Source of the DNA: Helicobacter canis
Lineage (GTDB): Bacteria > Campylobacterota > Campylobacteria > Campylobacterales > Helicobacteraceae
Direction of reading: 5' to 3'
Length of the DNA: 64,000 nucleotides
Assembly (NCBI RefSeq): GCF_900451095.1
Contig: NZ_UGHV01000001.1
Location: forward strand, 1,364,001-1,428,000
The first letter of the stretch is position 1. Every line of letters starts with the position of its first letter. Shown here one piece after another: positions 9,075 through 17,337 of this stretch. Under the pieces are notes generated by a model. The model saw only the letters and a program-made list of their open reading frames with translations. It ran no database searches and was not told the origin of the DNA. Made by a program: the position numbers and the translations under genes.

Positions 9075-9530
9075 ATGCAAAGAGAGCAGTTAAACTTCAT
9101 TTTACAAAGTGCCTTGCAAGATGAGCTAGAGAATCTAGTTGGCAAAATTCAAGAGCATTTTACACTTGAGATTTTACAAAATCCCACGCAGCAAACACTA
9201 ATGCTGCCGGTCAAAGACCCCATTAGCGGCGGGGAGTTTTATGCAGGGGAAGTGCTAGTAACGACAAGCCTTGTAGCCCTGCTTGATAAAAGTGATCCTA
9301 GTAAAAAGGCACAAGGCTTTGCTATGGTACTTGATGATAATCCTAGCTATTCTTTATCTATTGCTATTATTGATGCCTATTATGGACTAAGCTTAGAATT
9401 AAGCCTACAAGATTCTATCACACAAGAGATCCAAGCCCTTGCTCTAAACACACAAGAGAAACAAAAACAAGCACAAATGCGTAAAAACCACGAAGTTGAT
9501 AAAACGCGTGTCAATTTTGAGCTTATGTAG
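9075..9530 (+). CDS. phnG: C-P lyase core subunit PhnG
   Basis: PhnG is part of the PhnGHIJ core that attaches phosphonate to the 1' position of a nucleoside. The family signature region reads VKDPISGGEFYAGEVLVTTS, followed by GFAMVLDDNPSYSLSIAIID. Length 151 aa matches the family. The ATG has AAAGGATATGT upstream. It begins the core block phnGHIJKLM, whose gene order is preserved here. Confidence 0.9.
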   Translation: MQREQLNFILQSALQDELENLVGKIQEHFTLEILQNPTQQTLMLPVKDPISGGEFYAGEVLVTTSLVALLDKSDPSKKAQGFAMVLDDNPSYSLSIAIIDAYYGLSLELSLQDSITQEIQALALNTQEKQKQAQMRKNHEVDKTRVNFELM

Positions 9531-9568
9531 TTTGAATAAGTGAAATTTAAATAAGTGAAAGGAAGCAA

Positions 9569-10108
9569 ATGCAAAAAGATTTAGATTATCTTAATCGCCA
9601 TAATTTTAGGGTCCTGTGCAACGCCCTAGCAATGCCAGGTAGCACGCACGCGTTGCAAAAGGCTTTTGACTCTTATATCCTTGCTTGTGCGAGTGTGCTT
9701 TTATACGCAGAAGTAAGCTATATAAACCTAACAAAAGAAGACTTTTGGGTGCTGCACTCTTTGTGTAATGCTAAAAATGAAAACACACACAATGCAGATT
9801 ATATCTTCACAGATAGCCTAGATTCTAAGCTACTAGAAAATGTGAAAAAGGGCAGCTTTAAAGATCCAGAATTTAGTGCGAGCGTGATTTACTGCTATGA
9901 TTCTAATGCCCCACTTTACCCCTACAAACTGCAAGGTGCGGGAGTAAATGGGAGTATAGAGCAGAGTTACCCACTCTCAAATGAATTGGTAAAAGACTTT
10001 CTCACACATAATACACATTTTCCTATGGGCTTTGAGATTTACTTTCTACACACACAAACAGGTGAGATTACAGCCCTATCTCGCACGACAATTTTGGAGG
10101 CTTTGTAA
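9569..10108 (+). CDS. phnH: C-P lyase core subunit PhnH
   Basis: PhnH forms a dimer within the C-P lyase core. The N-terminal NRHNFRVLCNALAMPGSTHA resembles the family's conserved RxLxxAMSxPG motif. A GAAAGGAAGCAA site precedes the ATG. The protein is 179 aa, normal to slightly short. Its stop overlaps the phnI start (TAATG). The C-terminus (FPMGFEIYFLHTQTGEITAL, then SRTT) matches the PhnH P-G-D/PLGVD end region less strictly than in enterobacteria. Confidence 0.86.
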   Translation: MQKDLDYLNRHNFRVLCNALAMPGSTHALQKAFDSYILACASVLLYAEVSYINLTKEDFWVLHSLCNAKNENTHNADYIFTDSLDSKLLENVKKGSFKDPEFSASVIYCYDSNAPLYPYKLQGAGVNGSIEQSYPLSNELVKDFLTHNTHFPMGFEIYFLHTQTGEITALSRTTILEAL

Positions 10109-11178
10109 TGGGATTTGTAGCGATAAAAGGCGGTGAAAACGCCATTAAAAATGCTCTAAAACTTTTTGACAAAGATTTTATAGATGAGACAATAGAGCTA
10201 GAGCAGATTCTAAAATCTATGCGTTTGGGCGTGGATAGAGTGATGGGCGAAGGTAGTTTATATAGCAAGAAGTTAGCGGCAAAAGCATTAGTGAAATCTA
10301 GTGGCGATACGCTGAATGCTGCCTTTTTCTTACGCGCTCATAGAAGCTCGTGTCAAAGGATAGGCAATGCGAAGTGTATTGATACTAATGATATGCGACT
10401 TGTGCGGAGAATCTCATCAGCCTTTAAAGACATAGAAGGTGGGCAGATTCTAGGACCAAGCAATGACTATCAAATAAAACTCTTACAGGAGATAAAGCTA
10501 CATTTATGCGAAGATGAAGATATGCAAACAAGCGGAGAAGATAAAAAAATGCGATCCGCCCTTGAGCCTTTGAGGGAGCTAGGCTTTATCAAATCGCAGC
10601 CTAGAGATGCGAAAACTGATGATATTACACGCGTTTTTCCTAATCCACCTTACTCACGCAGTGCGATGATGCAGGCAATGGCAAGGGGCGAGAGTGGCTC
10701 AATGCTAGGCTTTGCTTATACTTCTATGCGAGGCTATGGCGATATACACCCAACCATTGGAGATTTGCGTCTAGGCAGTGTGGAGGTGAAATTTACTCAC
10801 CCCTTAACGCAAAAAGAAGTCATCGTAGGCGAGATAGAAGTGAGTGCAGTAGAATGCGTAGGCGAAGTGGAAAAGCAGTTTGATGGCAGTGTGAAGCTAA
10901 ACACAGGCTTTGGCTTTTGCTTTGGATTTAATGAAACAAAGGCAATTTGTATGGGGATTTTAGATTTAAATCTCTATGCGGTGAAACACAGAGAGAATGC
11001 CACGCATTTTGCCTCAAGCTGTGAGATGATTTTGCACCATATTGATGGCGTGGATTCTATGGGCTTTAGCAATCACTACAAACTGCCGCATTATGTAACA
11101 TTCCAAGCGATTTTACAGGTATTTGAAAACGCTAAAAGATTTAGAGAATCTAAAGAGCAAAACACAGCACAAGCTTAA
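10108..11178 (+). CDS. phnI: C-P lyase core subunit PhnI (nucleosidase-like)
   Basis: PhnI displaces adenine from ATP, so that phosphonate is joined to ribose triphosphate, together with PhnGHL. The start MGFVAIKGGENAIKNAL and segments such as FFLRAHRSSCQRIG, RRISSAFKDIEGGQILGPSN and AYTSMRGYGDIHPTIGDLR are hallmark stretches of PhnI. At 356 aa it is full length. It overlaps phnH by one base and is followed by phnJ after 24 bases. Confidence 0.93.
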   Translation: MGFVAIKGGENAIKNALKLFDKDFIDETIELEQILKSMRLGVDRVMGEGSLYSKKLAAKALVKSSGDTLNAAFFLRAHRSSCQRIGNAKCIDTNDMRLVRRISSAFKDIEGGQILGPSNDYQIKLLQEIKLHLCEDEDMQTSGEDKKMRSALEPLRELGFIKSQPRDAKTDDITRVFPNPPYSRSAMMQAMARGESGSMLGFAYTSMRGYGDIHPTIGDLRLGSVEVKFTHPLTQKEVIVGEIEVSAVECVGEVEKQFDGSVKLNTGFGFCFGFNETKAICMGILDLNLYAVKHRENATHFASSCEMILHHIDGVDSMGFSNHYKLPHYVTFQAILQVFENAKRFRESKEQNTAQA

Positions 11179-11202
11179 AACTAAAGCACAAAAGGACACA
11201 CT

Positions 11203-12033
11203 ATGCAATATGCGTTTTTAGATGAAGAAGCAAAAAAGGAAATCCGCAGAAGTATTTTAAAGGCTATTGCCATTCCGGGCTATTTAGTCTCTTTTGCCTC
11301 AAGGGAAATGCCTATGGCAAAGGGCTGGGGGACAGGTGGGCTGCAGCTTACACTCTCTTTAATCAACGAAAGCGACACGCTAAAAGTTATCGACCAAGGC
11401 AGTGATGAGAGCGTGAATGCTATCAATCTCAAAAACTTCATCTGTGCGACCACTGATATAAGCACGACTACTGATACCAAAAAGGCTACACTCATACAAA
11501 CCCGTCATAGAATCCCAGAAGAAAGCCTAGAAGAAGGGCAGATTCTCATCTTTCAAGTGCCTACACCTGATGTGCTAGAAATCGTAGAATCCGATACTGC
11601 TAAAGCAAAGCAAATGCACGCACACGCCGATTATGCAAAGCTATGGGTGCTACTCTATGAAGATACCGCTGTGCTTGGTGATAGCAGGATCTCAAACCGC
11701 TATCCTGTGATTGTGAATAATCGCTATGCGATGGACCCTAGCCCTATCCCACGCTATGACACGCCAAAGCTCCATAATGCCAAGGCATTGCAGCTTTTTG
11801 GCGCAGGGAGAGAGAAAAAGATCTATGCGATCCCGCCTTATACACAAGTAGAGCCGCTGAAGTTTGAAGATAGAGAATTTAGAGTGGAGAGTTTTGGTGG
11901 GAATGTGTGTGGGAGATGTGGCAGGGGAGATGTATTCCTTGATGTGATTTTAGACGCACAAGGCAAGAAGCAGTATTTTTGCAGTGATACTTCCTATTGT
12001 GATAAGACTTTAGAGCAAAAGGGGGCATTATGA
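11203..12033 (+). CDS. phnJ: Carbon-phosphorus lyase PhnJ (radical SAM)
   Basis: PhnJ cleaves the C-P bond of ribosyl methylphosphonate 5-phosphate using a [4Fe-4S] cluster and S-adenosylmethionine. The four family cysteines are present near the C-terminus at residues 236, 239, 260 and 266. Their spacing is Cx2Cx20Cx5C, close to the Cx2Cx21Cx5C described for E. coli; the last is the expected thiyl-radical cysteine. The segments YAFLDEEAKKEIRRSILKAI and GWGTGGLQLTLSLI are family hallmarks. Length 276 aa. Its stop overlaps the phnK start by 4 bases. Confidence 0.95.
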   Translation: MQYAFLDEEAKKEIRRSILKAIAIPGYLVSFASREMPMAKGWGTGGLQLTLSLINESDTLKVIDQGSDESVNAINLKNFICATTDISTTTDTKKATLIQTRHRIPEESLEEGQILIFQVPTPDVLEIVESDTAKAKQMHAHADYAKLWVLLYEDTAVLGDSRISNRYPVIVNNRYAMDPSPIPRYDTPKLHNAKALQLFGAGREKKIYAIPPYTQVEPLKFEDREFRVESFGGNVCGRCGRGDVFLDVILDAQGKKQYFCSDTSYCDKTLEQKGAL

Positions 12034-12890
12034 AAAATGTCGCAAGTGTGGAAAATGTCGTAAATATCAAAAATCTTAGCAAGATTTTTAGCGGGGCTAA
12101 GGGAGAGTGCGGACATTGCCTAGATTTAAGTGGAGCAAATTTTCATTCATCAATTTGCTCTATGTGTGGCAGTGTCGTGGGGGTAAATAATGTCAATCTT
12201 AGTCTTAAAAATGGTGAAGTGCTAGGCATTGTAGGCGAGAGTGGCAGTGGCAAAAGCACACTTTTGCAGCTACTCTATCAAGATGTCAAGGCAAGTAGTG
12301 GCGAGATATTTTTACAAGATTTTTACAATGGCAGTAAAAATATCTTAGAATCCAACTTAAGCGAACTCTCTTTATTGCGAAATAAGATTTTATCTATGAT
12401 TTATCAAAACCCGCGACTAGGGCTGAACTACTACTTTAGTGCCGGGGGCAATATCGCTGAAAAAATCATTATGAGTGGTTGTAAAAATTATGAGGATATA
12501 CGAAGTGGGGCATTATCTTTCCTAGAGCAGACTGAAATCCCCAAAGAACGCATTGATGACTACCCAGATGCCTTTAGCGGCGGACAGCAGCAGCGAATCC
12601 AAATCGCCAAAGCCCTAGCTGCACACCCAAAGATTCTATTGCTTGATGAGCCAACAACGGGGCTTGATCTATCCGTGCAGGCTAAAATCCTTGATTTAAT
12701 CAAAGCCCTGCAAAAGCACATCGGCTTTGCGATGATTGTGGTAAGCCACGATTTAGGCGTGATTAAACATTTGACAGATTTATGTATTGTGATGAAAAAT
12801 GGGCAGATTGTAGAGCAGGGCTTAAGCGATCAAATCTTGCAAGACCCGCAGCACGCCTATACACAGCTTTTAGTCTCAAGCATTTTGTAA
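12030..12890 (+). CDS. phnK: C-P lyase ABC-type subunit PhnK
   Basis: PhnK is an ABC ATPase that docks on the C-P lyase core rather than a transporter. Walker A is GESGSGKST, the signature is FSGGQQQRIQIAKAL and Walker B is ILLLDEPTTGLD. A cysteine-rich insert near the N-terminus (CGHC at residues 27-30 and CSMC at 43-46) could bind zinc. Enterobacterial PhnK lacks it, though I recall it from other bacteria. ISHDLGV-like VVSHDLGVIKHL and the end HAYTQLLVSSIL are typical. Length 286 aa, longer than usual because of the insert. Confidence 0.92.
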   Translation: MKNVASVENVVNIKNLSKIFSGAKGECGHCLDLSGANFHSSICSMCGSVVGVNNVNLSLKNGEVLGIVGESGSGKSTLLQLLYQDVKASSGEIFLQDFYNGSKNILESNLSELSLLRNKILSMIYQNPRLGLNYYFSAGGNIAEKIIMSGCKNYEDIRSGALSFLEQTEIPKERIDDYPDAFSGGQQQRIQIAKALAAHPKILLLDEPTTGLDLSVQAKILDLIKALQKHIGFAMIVVSHDLGVIKHLTDLCIVMKNGQIVEQGLSDQILQDPQHAYTQLLVSSIL

Positions 12891-12900
12891 GGGAGTAAAG

Positions 12901-13587
12901 ATGGTTTTAGAAGTAAAGAATCTAAGCAAACATTTCATCGCCCACACACGCGGTGGCATTGAAGTAAGCGGCTTTCATAATGTCAGCTTCACGCTACAAA
13001 AGGGGCAGTTTTTATCTATCGCAGGTAAGAGTGGGAGTGGAAAATCATCTATCTTAAAGGTGCTATATCGCTCATATTTGCCAAGTAGTGGGAGCATAAA
13101 TCTCTATGATAATGGCACATTTATCGCCTCTATCACAGATTCTAGCGATAGTGAGATTCTATCTTTAAGAGAATCTCACATCGGCTATGTATCGCAGTTT
13201 TTGCAAGTGCTGCCTAGGGTTTCTGCGGTAAATATCGTGGCAAATCCGCTTATTTTACAAGGTGAGAGTGAGACAAAGGCAAAAGATAGAGCAAAAGAAA
13301 TGCTGAGTTTTTTTGGGATTAAAGAGTCGCTGTTTGATTTATCTCCACTTACTTTTAGCGGTGGAGAGCAGCAAAGGGTCAATATCGCAAAGGGCATTAT
13401 CGCCCCTAAAAAGCTGCTTTTACTTGATGAGCCTACCGCTTCACTTGATAAGGACAATCGCCAAAAAGTTTTAGAGAAACTTCGCATATTAAAGCAAGAG
13501 GGCATTAGTATGATAGGTATTTTCCACGATAAAGAGAGTATGGAAGCTATAAGCGACACAATTTATACTATGGGAGTAGCACAATGA
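12901..13587 (+). CDS. phnL: C-P lyase ABC-type subunit PhnL
   Basis: PhnL is required with PhnGHI for forming the 5-triphosphate ribosyl phosphonate intermediate. Walker A GKSGSGKSS, the signature FSGGEQQRVNIAKG, Walker B LLLLDEPTASLD and the switch histidine in GIFHDKE are all present. Length 228 aa is standard. A GGGAGTAAAG site precedes the ATG. It overlaps phnM by 4 bases. Confidence 0.92.
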   Translation: MVLEVKNLSKHFIAHTRGGIEVSGFHNVSFTLQKGQFLSIAGKSGSGKSSILKVLYRSYLPSSGSINLYDNGTFIASITDSSDSEILSLRESHIGYVSQFLQVLPRVSAVNIVANPLILQGESETKAKDRAKEMLSFFGIKESLFDLSPLTFSGGEQQRVNIAKGIIAPKKLLLLDEPTASLDKDNRQKVLEKLRILKQEGISMIGIFHDKESMEAISDTIYTMGVAQ

Positions 13588-14732
13588 TTTTGCAGAGTAA
13601 AAGAGTTTTAATAAATGGTGAGTTTATCCCCGCAAGTTTGCATATAGAAAATGGCATTATCGCAAATATCACAGAATATGGCAGTGATAGCAAGGCTCTT
13701 GATATGGGCGATTTGCTAGTTACACCTGGCATTGTGGATTTGCATTCTGATGCGTTAGAAAAAGAGATCGAGCCGCGTCCAAACGCGCATTTTCCACTAG
13801 AATTTGCTTGTAGAAATTTAGATAGAAAACTCGCAATGGCAGGGATTACAACAATGTATCACGCCATAGGCTTTGAAGAGAATCCAAACAAGCATAGAAA
13901 CGCAAAATTAGCAAGAGAGCAGATTGAAACTCTTAGCTCTATGCAGGCAAACAATCTCTTTTTAGTAGATAATTGTATCCACGCACGATTTGAGATTAGC
14001 TCCCTAGAATCTTTAGAAGAGCTTTACTACTGCCTTGATAATAATCTCGTGCATATTTTATCTATTATGGATCACACGCCGGGGCAAGGGCAGTTTAAAA
14101 GCATAGAATCTCTAGCAAACTACTATCGCAAACACCACGGCTGGAGTGAGCAAAGTGTGCAAGAGCTACTTGATAAAAGGGGGCAGGCAAAAGATTGGGA
14201 AGCATTAAAAAAGCTACTACAAAGAGCAAAGGCAAAAAACATCGCCCTGTTAAGCCACGATGATGACTGCAAACAAAAGCTTGATACCTTGCTTAGTCTA
14301 GGCATTCATATCTCAGAATTTCCTTTAAGCCTAGAAGTCGCACAATATGCGTTAAGTAAGGGCAGTATCACAGGTATGGGTGCACCAAATGTCGTGCGTG
14401 GCGGCAGCCAAAGCGGCAATGTGAGTGCGCAAGATTTGATTAAAGAGGGGGCTTGTAGCTATCTTTGCTCAGATTATCACCCCAACTCTATGCTTTTAGC
14501 AGTCTTTGAGATTGCGAAAAATAATCCACATATCCCATTAACACAAGCCTTTGCTATGGTTACTACAACACCAGCAAGAAGCGTGGGGCTACACGATAGA
14601 GGCGAGCTAAAAGAGGGCTTTAAAGCAGATATTTTAGTCATTGATGATAGCTATATCCCTGAAGTGTGCGTATGTATCAAAAATGGCAGAAGTGTGTATA
14701 GCAGCCTAGCACAATTAAGCAAGATAGCCTAA
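13584..14732 (+). CDS. phnM: Ribosyl phosphonate triphosphate diphosphatase PhnM
   Basis: PhnM is an amidohydrolase-fold enzyme that removes pyrophosphate from the 5-triphosphate ribosyl phosphonate. Metal-ligand motifs are visible: VDLHSDALEKEIEPRPNAHF early in the protein, LSHDDD in the middle and CSDYHPNSML near the end. The C-terminal ARSVGLHDRGELKEGFKADI stretch is typical of the superfamily. Length 382 aa. It is followed directly, without a gap, by phnN. Confidence 0.93.
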   Translation: MILQSKRVLINGEFIPASLHIENGIIANITEYGSDSKALDMGDLLVTPGIVDLHSDALEKEIEPRPNAHFPLEFACRNLDRKLAMAGITTMYHAIGFEENPNKHRNAKLAREQIETLSSMQANNLFLVDNCIHARFEISSLESLEELYYCLDNNLVHILSIMDHTPGQGQFKSIESLANYYRKHHGWSEQSVQELLDKRGQAKDWEALKKLLQRAKAKNIALLSHDDDCKQKLDTLLSLGIHISEFPLSLEVAQYALSKGSITGMGAPNVVRGGSQSGNVSAQDLIKEGACSYLCSDYHPNSMLLAVFEIAKNNPHIPLTQAFAMVTTTPARSVGLHDRGELKEGFKADILVIDDSYIPEVCVCIKNGRSVYSSLAQLSKIA

Positions 14733-16451
14733 ATGCACTGCATTCTTATTGTGGGGGCAAGTGGAGCGGGTAAAGATAGCTTACTAAAGGCTGCAAAAGC
14801 GTATTTCACGCAATGTAGTGAAAAGAAGCCAAAGGTGCATTTTATCCCCCGCTATATTGATAGAATCCCAGACCAAAACGAAGCAAATTTCTACATTGAC
14901 ACACAGAGCTTTGAGATTTTACAAGACTTTTTCATCAGCAAATGGAGGGCAAATAGCCATAATTACGGCATTGCCAAGCATTGCTTACACAAAGATGGCA
15001 TTAACATCATCTCTATCTCTCGCTCCGCTATAAAGGACTTTGAAGCCTATTGCGACAATGTCAGCGTGATAGAAGTCTTTGTGCCGCTGCATATTTTGCA
15101 ACACCGCTTAGAGCAAAGAGGGCGAGAAGACAAAGCCCAAATTGCAAAAAGACTAGAAAATGCAGGCAAAAAGACTTATGCGAAGAATCTTTATCGCTTT
15201 GAAAATGTAAAGCCGATAGAAGAGAGTGCGGAAGAGTTTATTTGTCTTGTTGAACGCATTGTGGATTCTGGCGTGGGGGATTCGGCTTACGGGCTAGAAT
15301 CCCGCAGCGGCTTTACAGAACAAGCTGAAAATAAAACCACTGCAAGTGAAAAAACCGCCGACATTGAAAACCCCACCGCAATTCCTAGAATCCTTGAAGA
15401 AGAAATTCAAGCCGAGTGTGAAAAATCCACCGCAAATAAAAAAGTGGATTCTAGTGATGAAGCTTTTTTATCGTCATTGCGAGCCGACTTGTCGGCGTGG
15501 CAATCCATACAAAAATCTACCACCGCCCTAGAATCCACTTTTGATAAATCGCAAAATGAACGGGCTGAAATCGTGTTTGATAAAAACGCAGAATTACAAA
15601 AAGTGGATTCTAGGATTTTTCACAACACCGCCATTTTTGCTGCCACAGAATCTATGGATTGCCACGCGGTGCAAGCGGTGCTGCCAATGACAGAAAAGCC
15701 AACGCCAAATATAAATAACCCCTCTAAGATTTTACACTTCCTAGGCTCCAGCGACAGCGGCGGTATACCTGTCCATAACTGCAACTGCGGCGCGTGTGAA
15801 GAGTATAGAAAACAAGGCAGGCAAAATCTCTCCACAAGCGCGTTTTTGCAAACAGAATCTAGCGAGTATATTTTGCTTGATTGTGGGATTGAAGCCACTG
15901 CCACGCTTTTTGATGGTGCAAAAATCCGTGCTATTTTTCTCACGCATTTTCACGCTGACCACGCCTTGGGGCTATTGCGTTTGCGCTATAGTAAGCAGCA
16001 TATCGCGTGCTACCACCCAGATGATAGGCAGGGCTTTGGGGATTTATTTAAGCATACAAAATCTATCACCTACCAAGTCCTACGCCCATTTACACCCATA
16101 GCAATTGATAGCTACACTTTCACGCCTATCCCACTTCTGCACTCAAAGCCCACTTTTGGCTACTTTATCCAAACTCCAAGCGAGAATATCGCCTATCTTA
16201 CTGATTGTGCGGGGCTGCCGCAAGAGAGTTTAGAGTTTTTACAGCAAAAGAGCATTGATATTTGCTACATTGATGCAGGGGCGTTTGTGGATAGCAATGG
16301 CAAAAAAGATAGCAGCAACCACCTAAGCCACTATGAAGCCGCTGAAATTATCAAAGCCCTAGCCCCCAAACAAGCGCGACTTATCCACATCTCTCATACA
16401 ATCTTAGAATCTTTGCGGGATATACCTTTGCCATTTCCGTATGTGTTGTAG
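14733..16451 (+). CDS. phnNP: PhnN-PhnP fusion joined by a repeat-derived linker, 572 aa
   Basis: Residues 1-177 are PhnN, ribose 1,5-bisphosphokinase, with a P-loop GASGAGKDS at 8-16 and a guanylate kinase-like fold. Residues about 332-572 are PhnP, a metallo-beta-lactamase-fold cyclic ribose phosphodiesterase, with the HFHADH motif at 405-410, a cysteine cluster (CNCGAC at 350-355) and a C-terminal HISHT. Between them, residues about 178-331 (15264-15725) consist of dispersed repeat sequence, including a near-copy of 6725-6943. The frame stays open throughout, so the two enzymes may be made as one chain, or PhnP may start internally. PhnN and PhnP are normally separate proteins; this fusion is probably secondary. 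Confidence 0.85.
   Translation: MHCILIVGASGAGKDSLLKAAKAYFTQCSEKKPKVHFIPRYIDRIPDQNEANFYIDTQSFEILQDFFISKWRANSHNYGIAKHCLHKDGINIISISRSAIKDFEAYCDNVSVIEVFVPLHILQHRLEQRGREDKAQIAKRLENAGKKTYAKNLYRFENVKPIEESAEEFICLVERIVDSGVGDSAYGLESRSGFTEQAENKTTASEKTADIENPTAIPRILEEEIQAECEKSTANKKVDSSDEAFLSSLRADLSAWQSIQKSTTALESTFDKSQNERAEIVFDKNAELQKVDSRIFHNTAIFAATESMDCHAVQAVLPMTEKPTPNINNPSKILHFLGSSDSGGIPVHNCNCGACEEYRKQGRQNLSTSAFLQTESSEYILLDCGIEATATLFDGAKIRAIFLTHFHADHALGLLRLRYSKQHIACYHPDDRQGFGDLFKHTKSITYQVLRPFTPIAIDSYTFTPIPLLHSKPTFGYFIQTPSENIAYLTDCAGLPQESLEFLQQKSIDICYIDAGAFVDSNGKKDSSNHLSHYEAAEIIKALAPKQARLIHISHTILESLRDIPLPFPYVL
15442..15660 (+). repeat. 219-bp direct repeat, copy 2, inside the phnN-phnP coding region
   Basis: Near-identical to 6725-6943 and read in the same frame. 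In the hairpin element, the stem GCGGAC/GTCCGC of copy 1 is GCCGAC/GTCGGC here, so pairing is kept. Recombination between the copies would delete about 8.7 kb, i.e. most of the phn operon. Confidence 0.85.
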
Positions 16452-16680
16452 ATGAAGCATAGCCCTAGAATCCACTTTTTCGAATAACGCCCTTTTCTGG
16501 TCATTGCGAGCTTTGGCGCAAGACAAAGCGTGGCAATCCAAAACAAGCGCAGCGCAGTTTCTTTAGAAAACAAGCGCAGCGGTGCAAGGCGAAGCCGAAG
16601 CAGGTTTCTTTAGAAAACAAGCGATTTTGAATAAATCAAACAAGAGTGAAGCACGCGTTAAGTAAGAGAGTAGAGTAAGA
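16452..16680. repeat. Repeat cluster downstream of the phn operon
   Basis: After the phn operon stop come a CCTAGAATCCACTTTTT motif (about 16470-16486), a TCATTGCGAG...GGCAATCCA element (16500-16539) with inner stem CTTTG/CAAAG, and two partial copies of the AGCGGTGCAAGGCGAAGCC...GGTTTCTTTAG family. I see no gene. Confidence 0.7.
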
Positions 16681-16985
16681 CTAGCCCACCCCCTTAACGA
16701 CCAAAGGTTTCAATAAGGTGAGCTATGGATTATCCTAGTAGCACTTGACAACCTTAGAAAACGAGTTGATGAATACCGCAGGTAGTCATAACTCAATCCT
16801 TTAGGAGCGAAGCGGGATTTACTCCCGCGTGAGCGGTCTTAAGTGAGCTTTTAAGCGAACGACTATGAAAATAATAATATCATAGCGACTAAGATTTTGC
16901 AAACAATCTTACTCATCGTAACCTTCTTTATTCAAAGTAGGTTACGCCAAGAGAGGTCGCACTCTCTTAGGCAACCTCTAATCGC
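16680..16985 (+). ncRNA. Candidate structured RNA or decayed mobile-element end
   Basis: About 300 bases without coding potential contain four successive perfect or near-perfect hairpins: GCGGGA/TCCCGC (16812-16828, 5-base loop), TAAGATT/AATCTTA (16890-16911), CGTAACCT/AGGTTACG (16917-16946) and GCCAAGAGAG/CTCTCTTAGGC (about 16946-16972, one bulge). A stretch of such structure beside a toxin-antitoxin pair could be the 3' end and guide-RNA scaffold of an IS200/IS605-type element whose transposase is gone, or an independent small RNA. I cannot match it to a known family; strand is a guess. Confidence 0.35.
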
Positions 16986-17118
16986 AATTCTATCACATTT
17001 TAAAATCCTACATTTAGAATCCAAACTTAGCTTTGTCTTATGCCTTATCCCTAAGTTTTTGACTTGGATAATAAAACTTCTGCTAGAATCCGCTTCAGTT
17101 TCGCCATAAGGAGTTTGT

Positions 17119-17337
17119 ATGATTCTAAATGCCATTATCCAAAAAGATGAGAATGGTTATTTTGCTTTTGTGCCTGAGCTTAGTGGCTGTGTAACTCAAG
17201 CGGATAGCTATGAAGAAGCCATTAGCAATATCAAAGAAGCGGCAGCATTGTATATGGAGAGTTTGCAGCTAGATGAGATTAGACATATACAGGCTAAAGA
17301 TACAGCCATTATTCCCATAGAACTAGCCAATGCCTGA
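17119..17337 (+). CDS. hicB: HicB family antitoxin, 72 aa
   Basis: The sequence has the HicB partial RNase H-like fold: ILNAIIQKDENGYFAFVPEL, then SGCVTQADSYEEAISNIKEA, the typical GCxTxGxTxEEAxxNxxEA pattern. At 72 aa it is the short form, with no added DNA-binding domain visible. An AAGGAG site lies 8 bases before the ATG. It precedes and overlaps the hicA gene by 8 bases, the antitoxin-first order. HicB binds and neutralises HicA and usually represses the operon. Confidence 0.88.
   Translation: MILNAIIQKDENGYFAFVPELSGCVTQADSYEEAISNIKEAAALYMESLQLDEIRHIQAKDTAIIPIELANA

Noticed and set aside
16770-16800. Hammerhead-like core (TTGATGA) in the structured segment
   Set aside because: The required CTGATGA...GAAA core with flanking stems is not complete.
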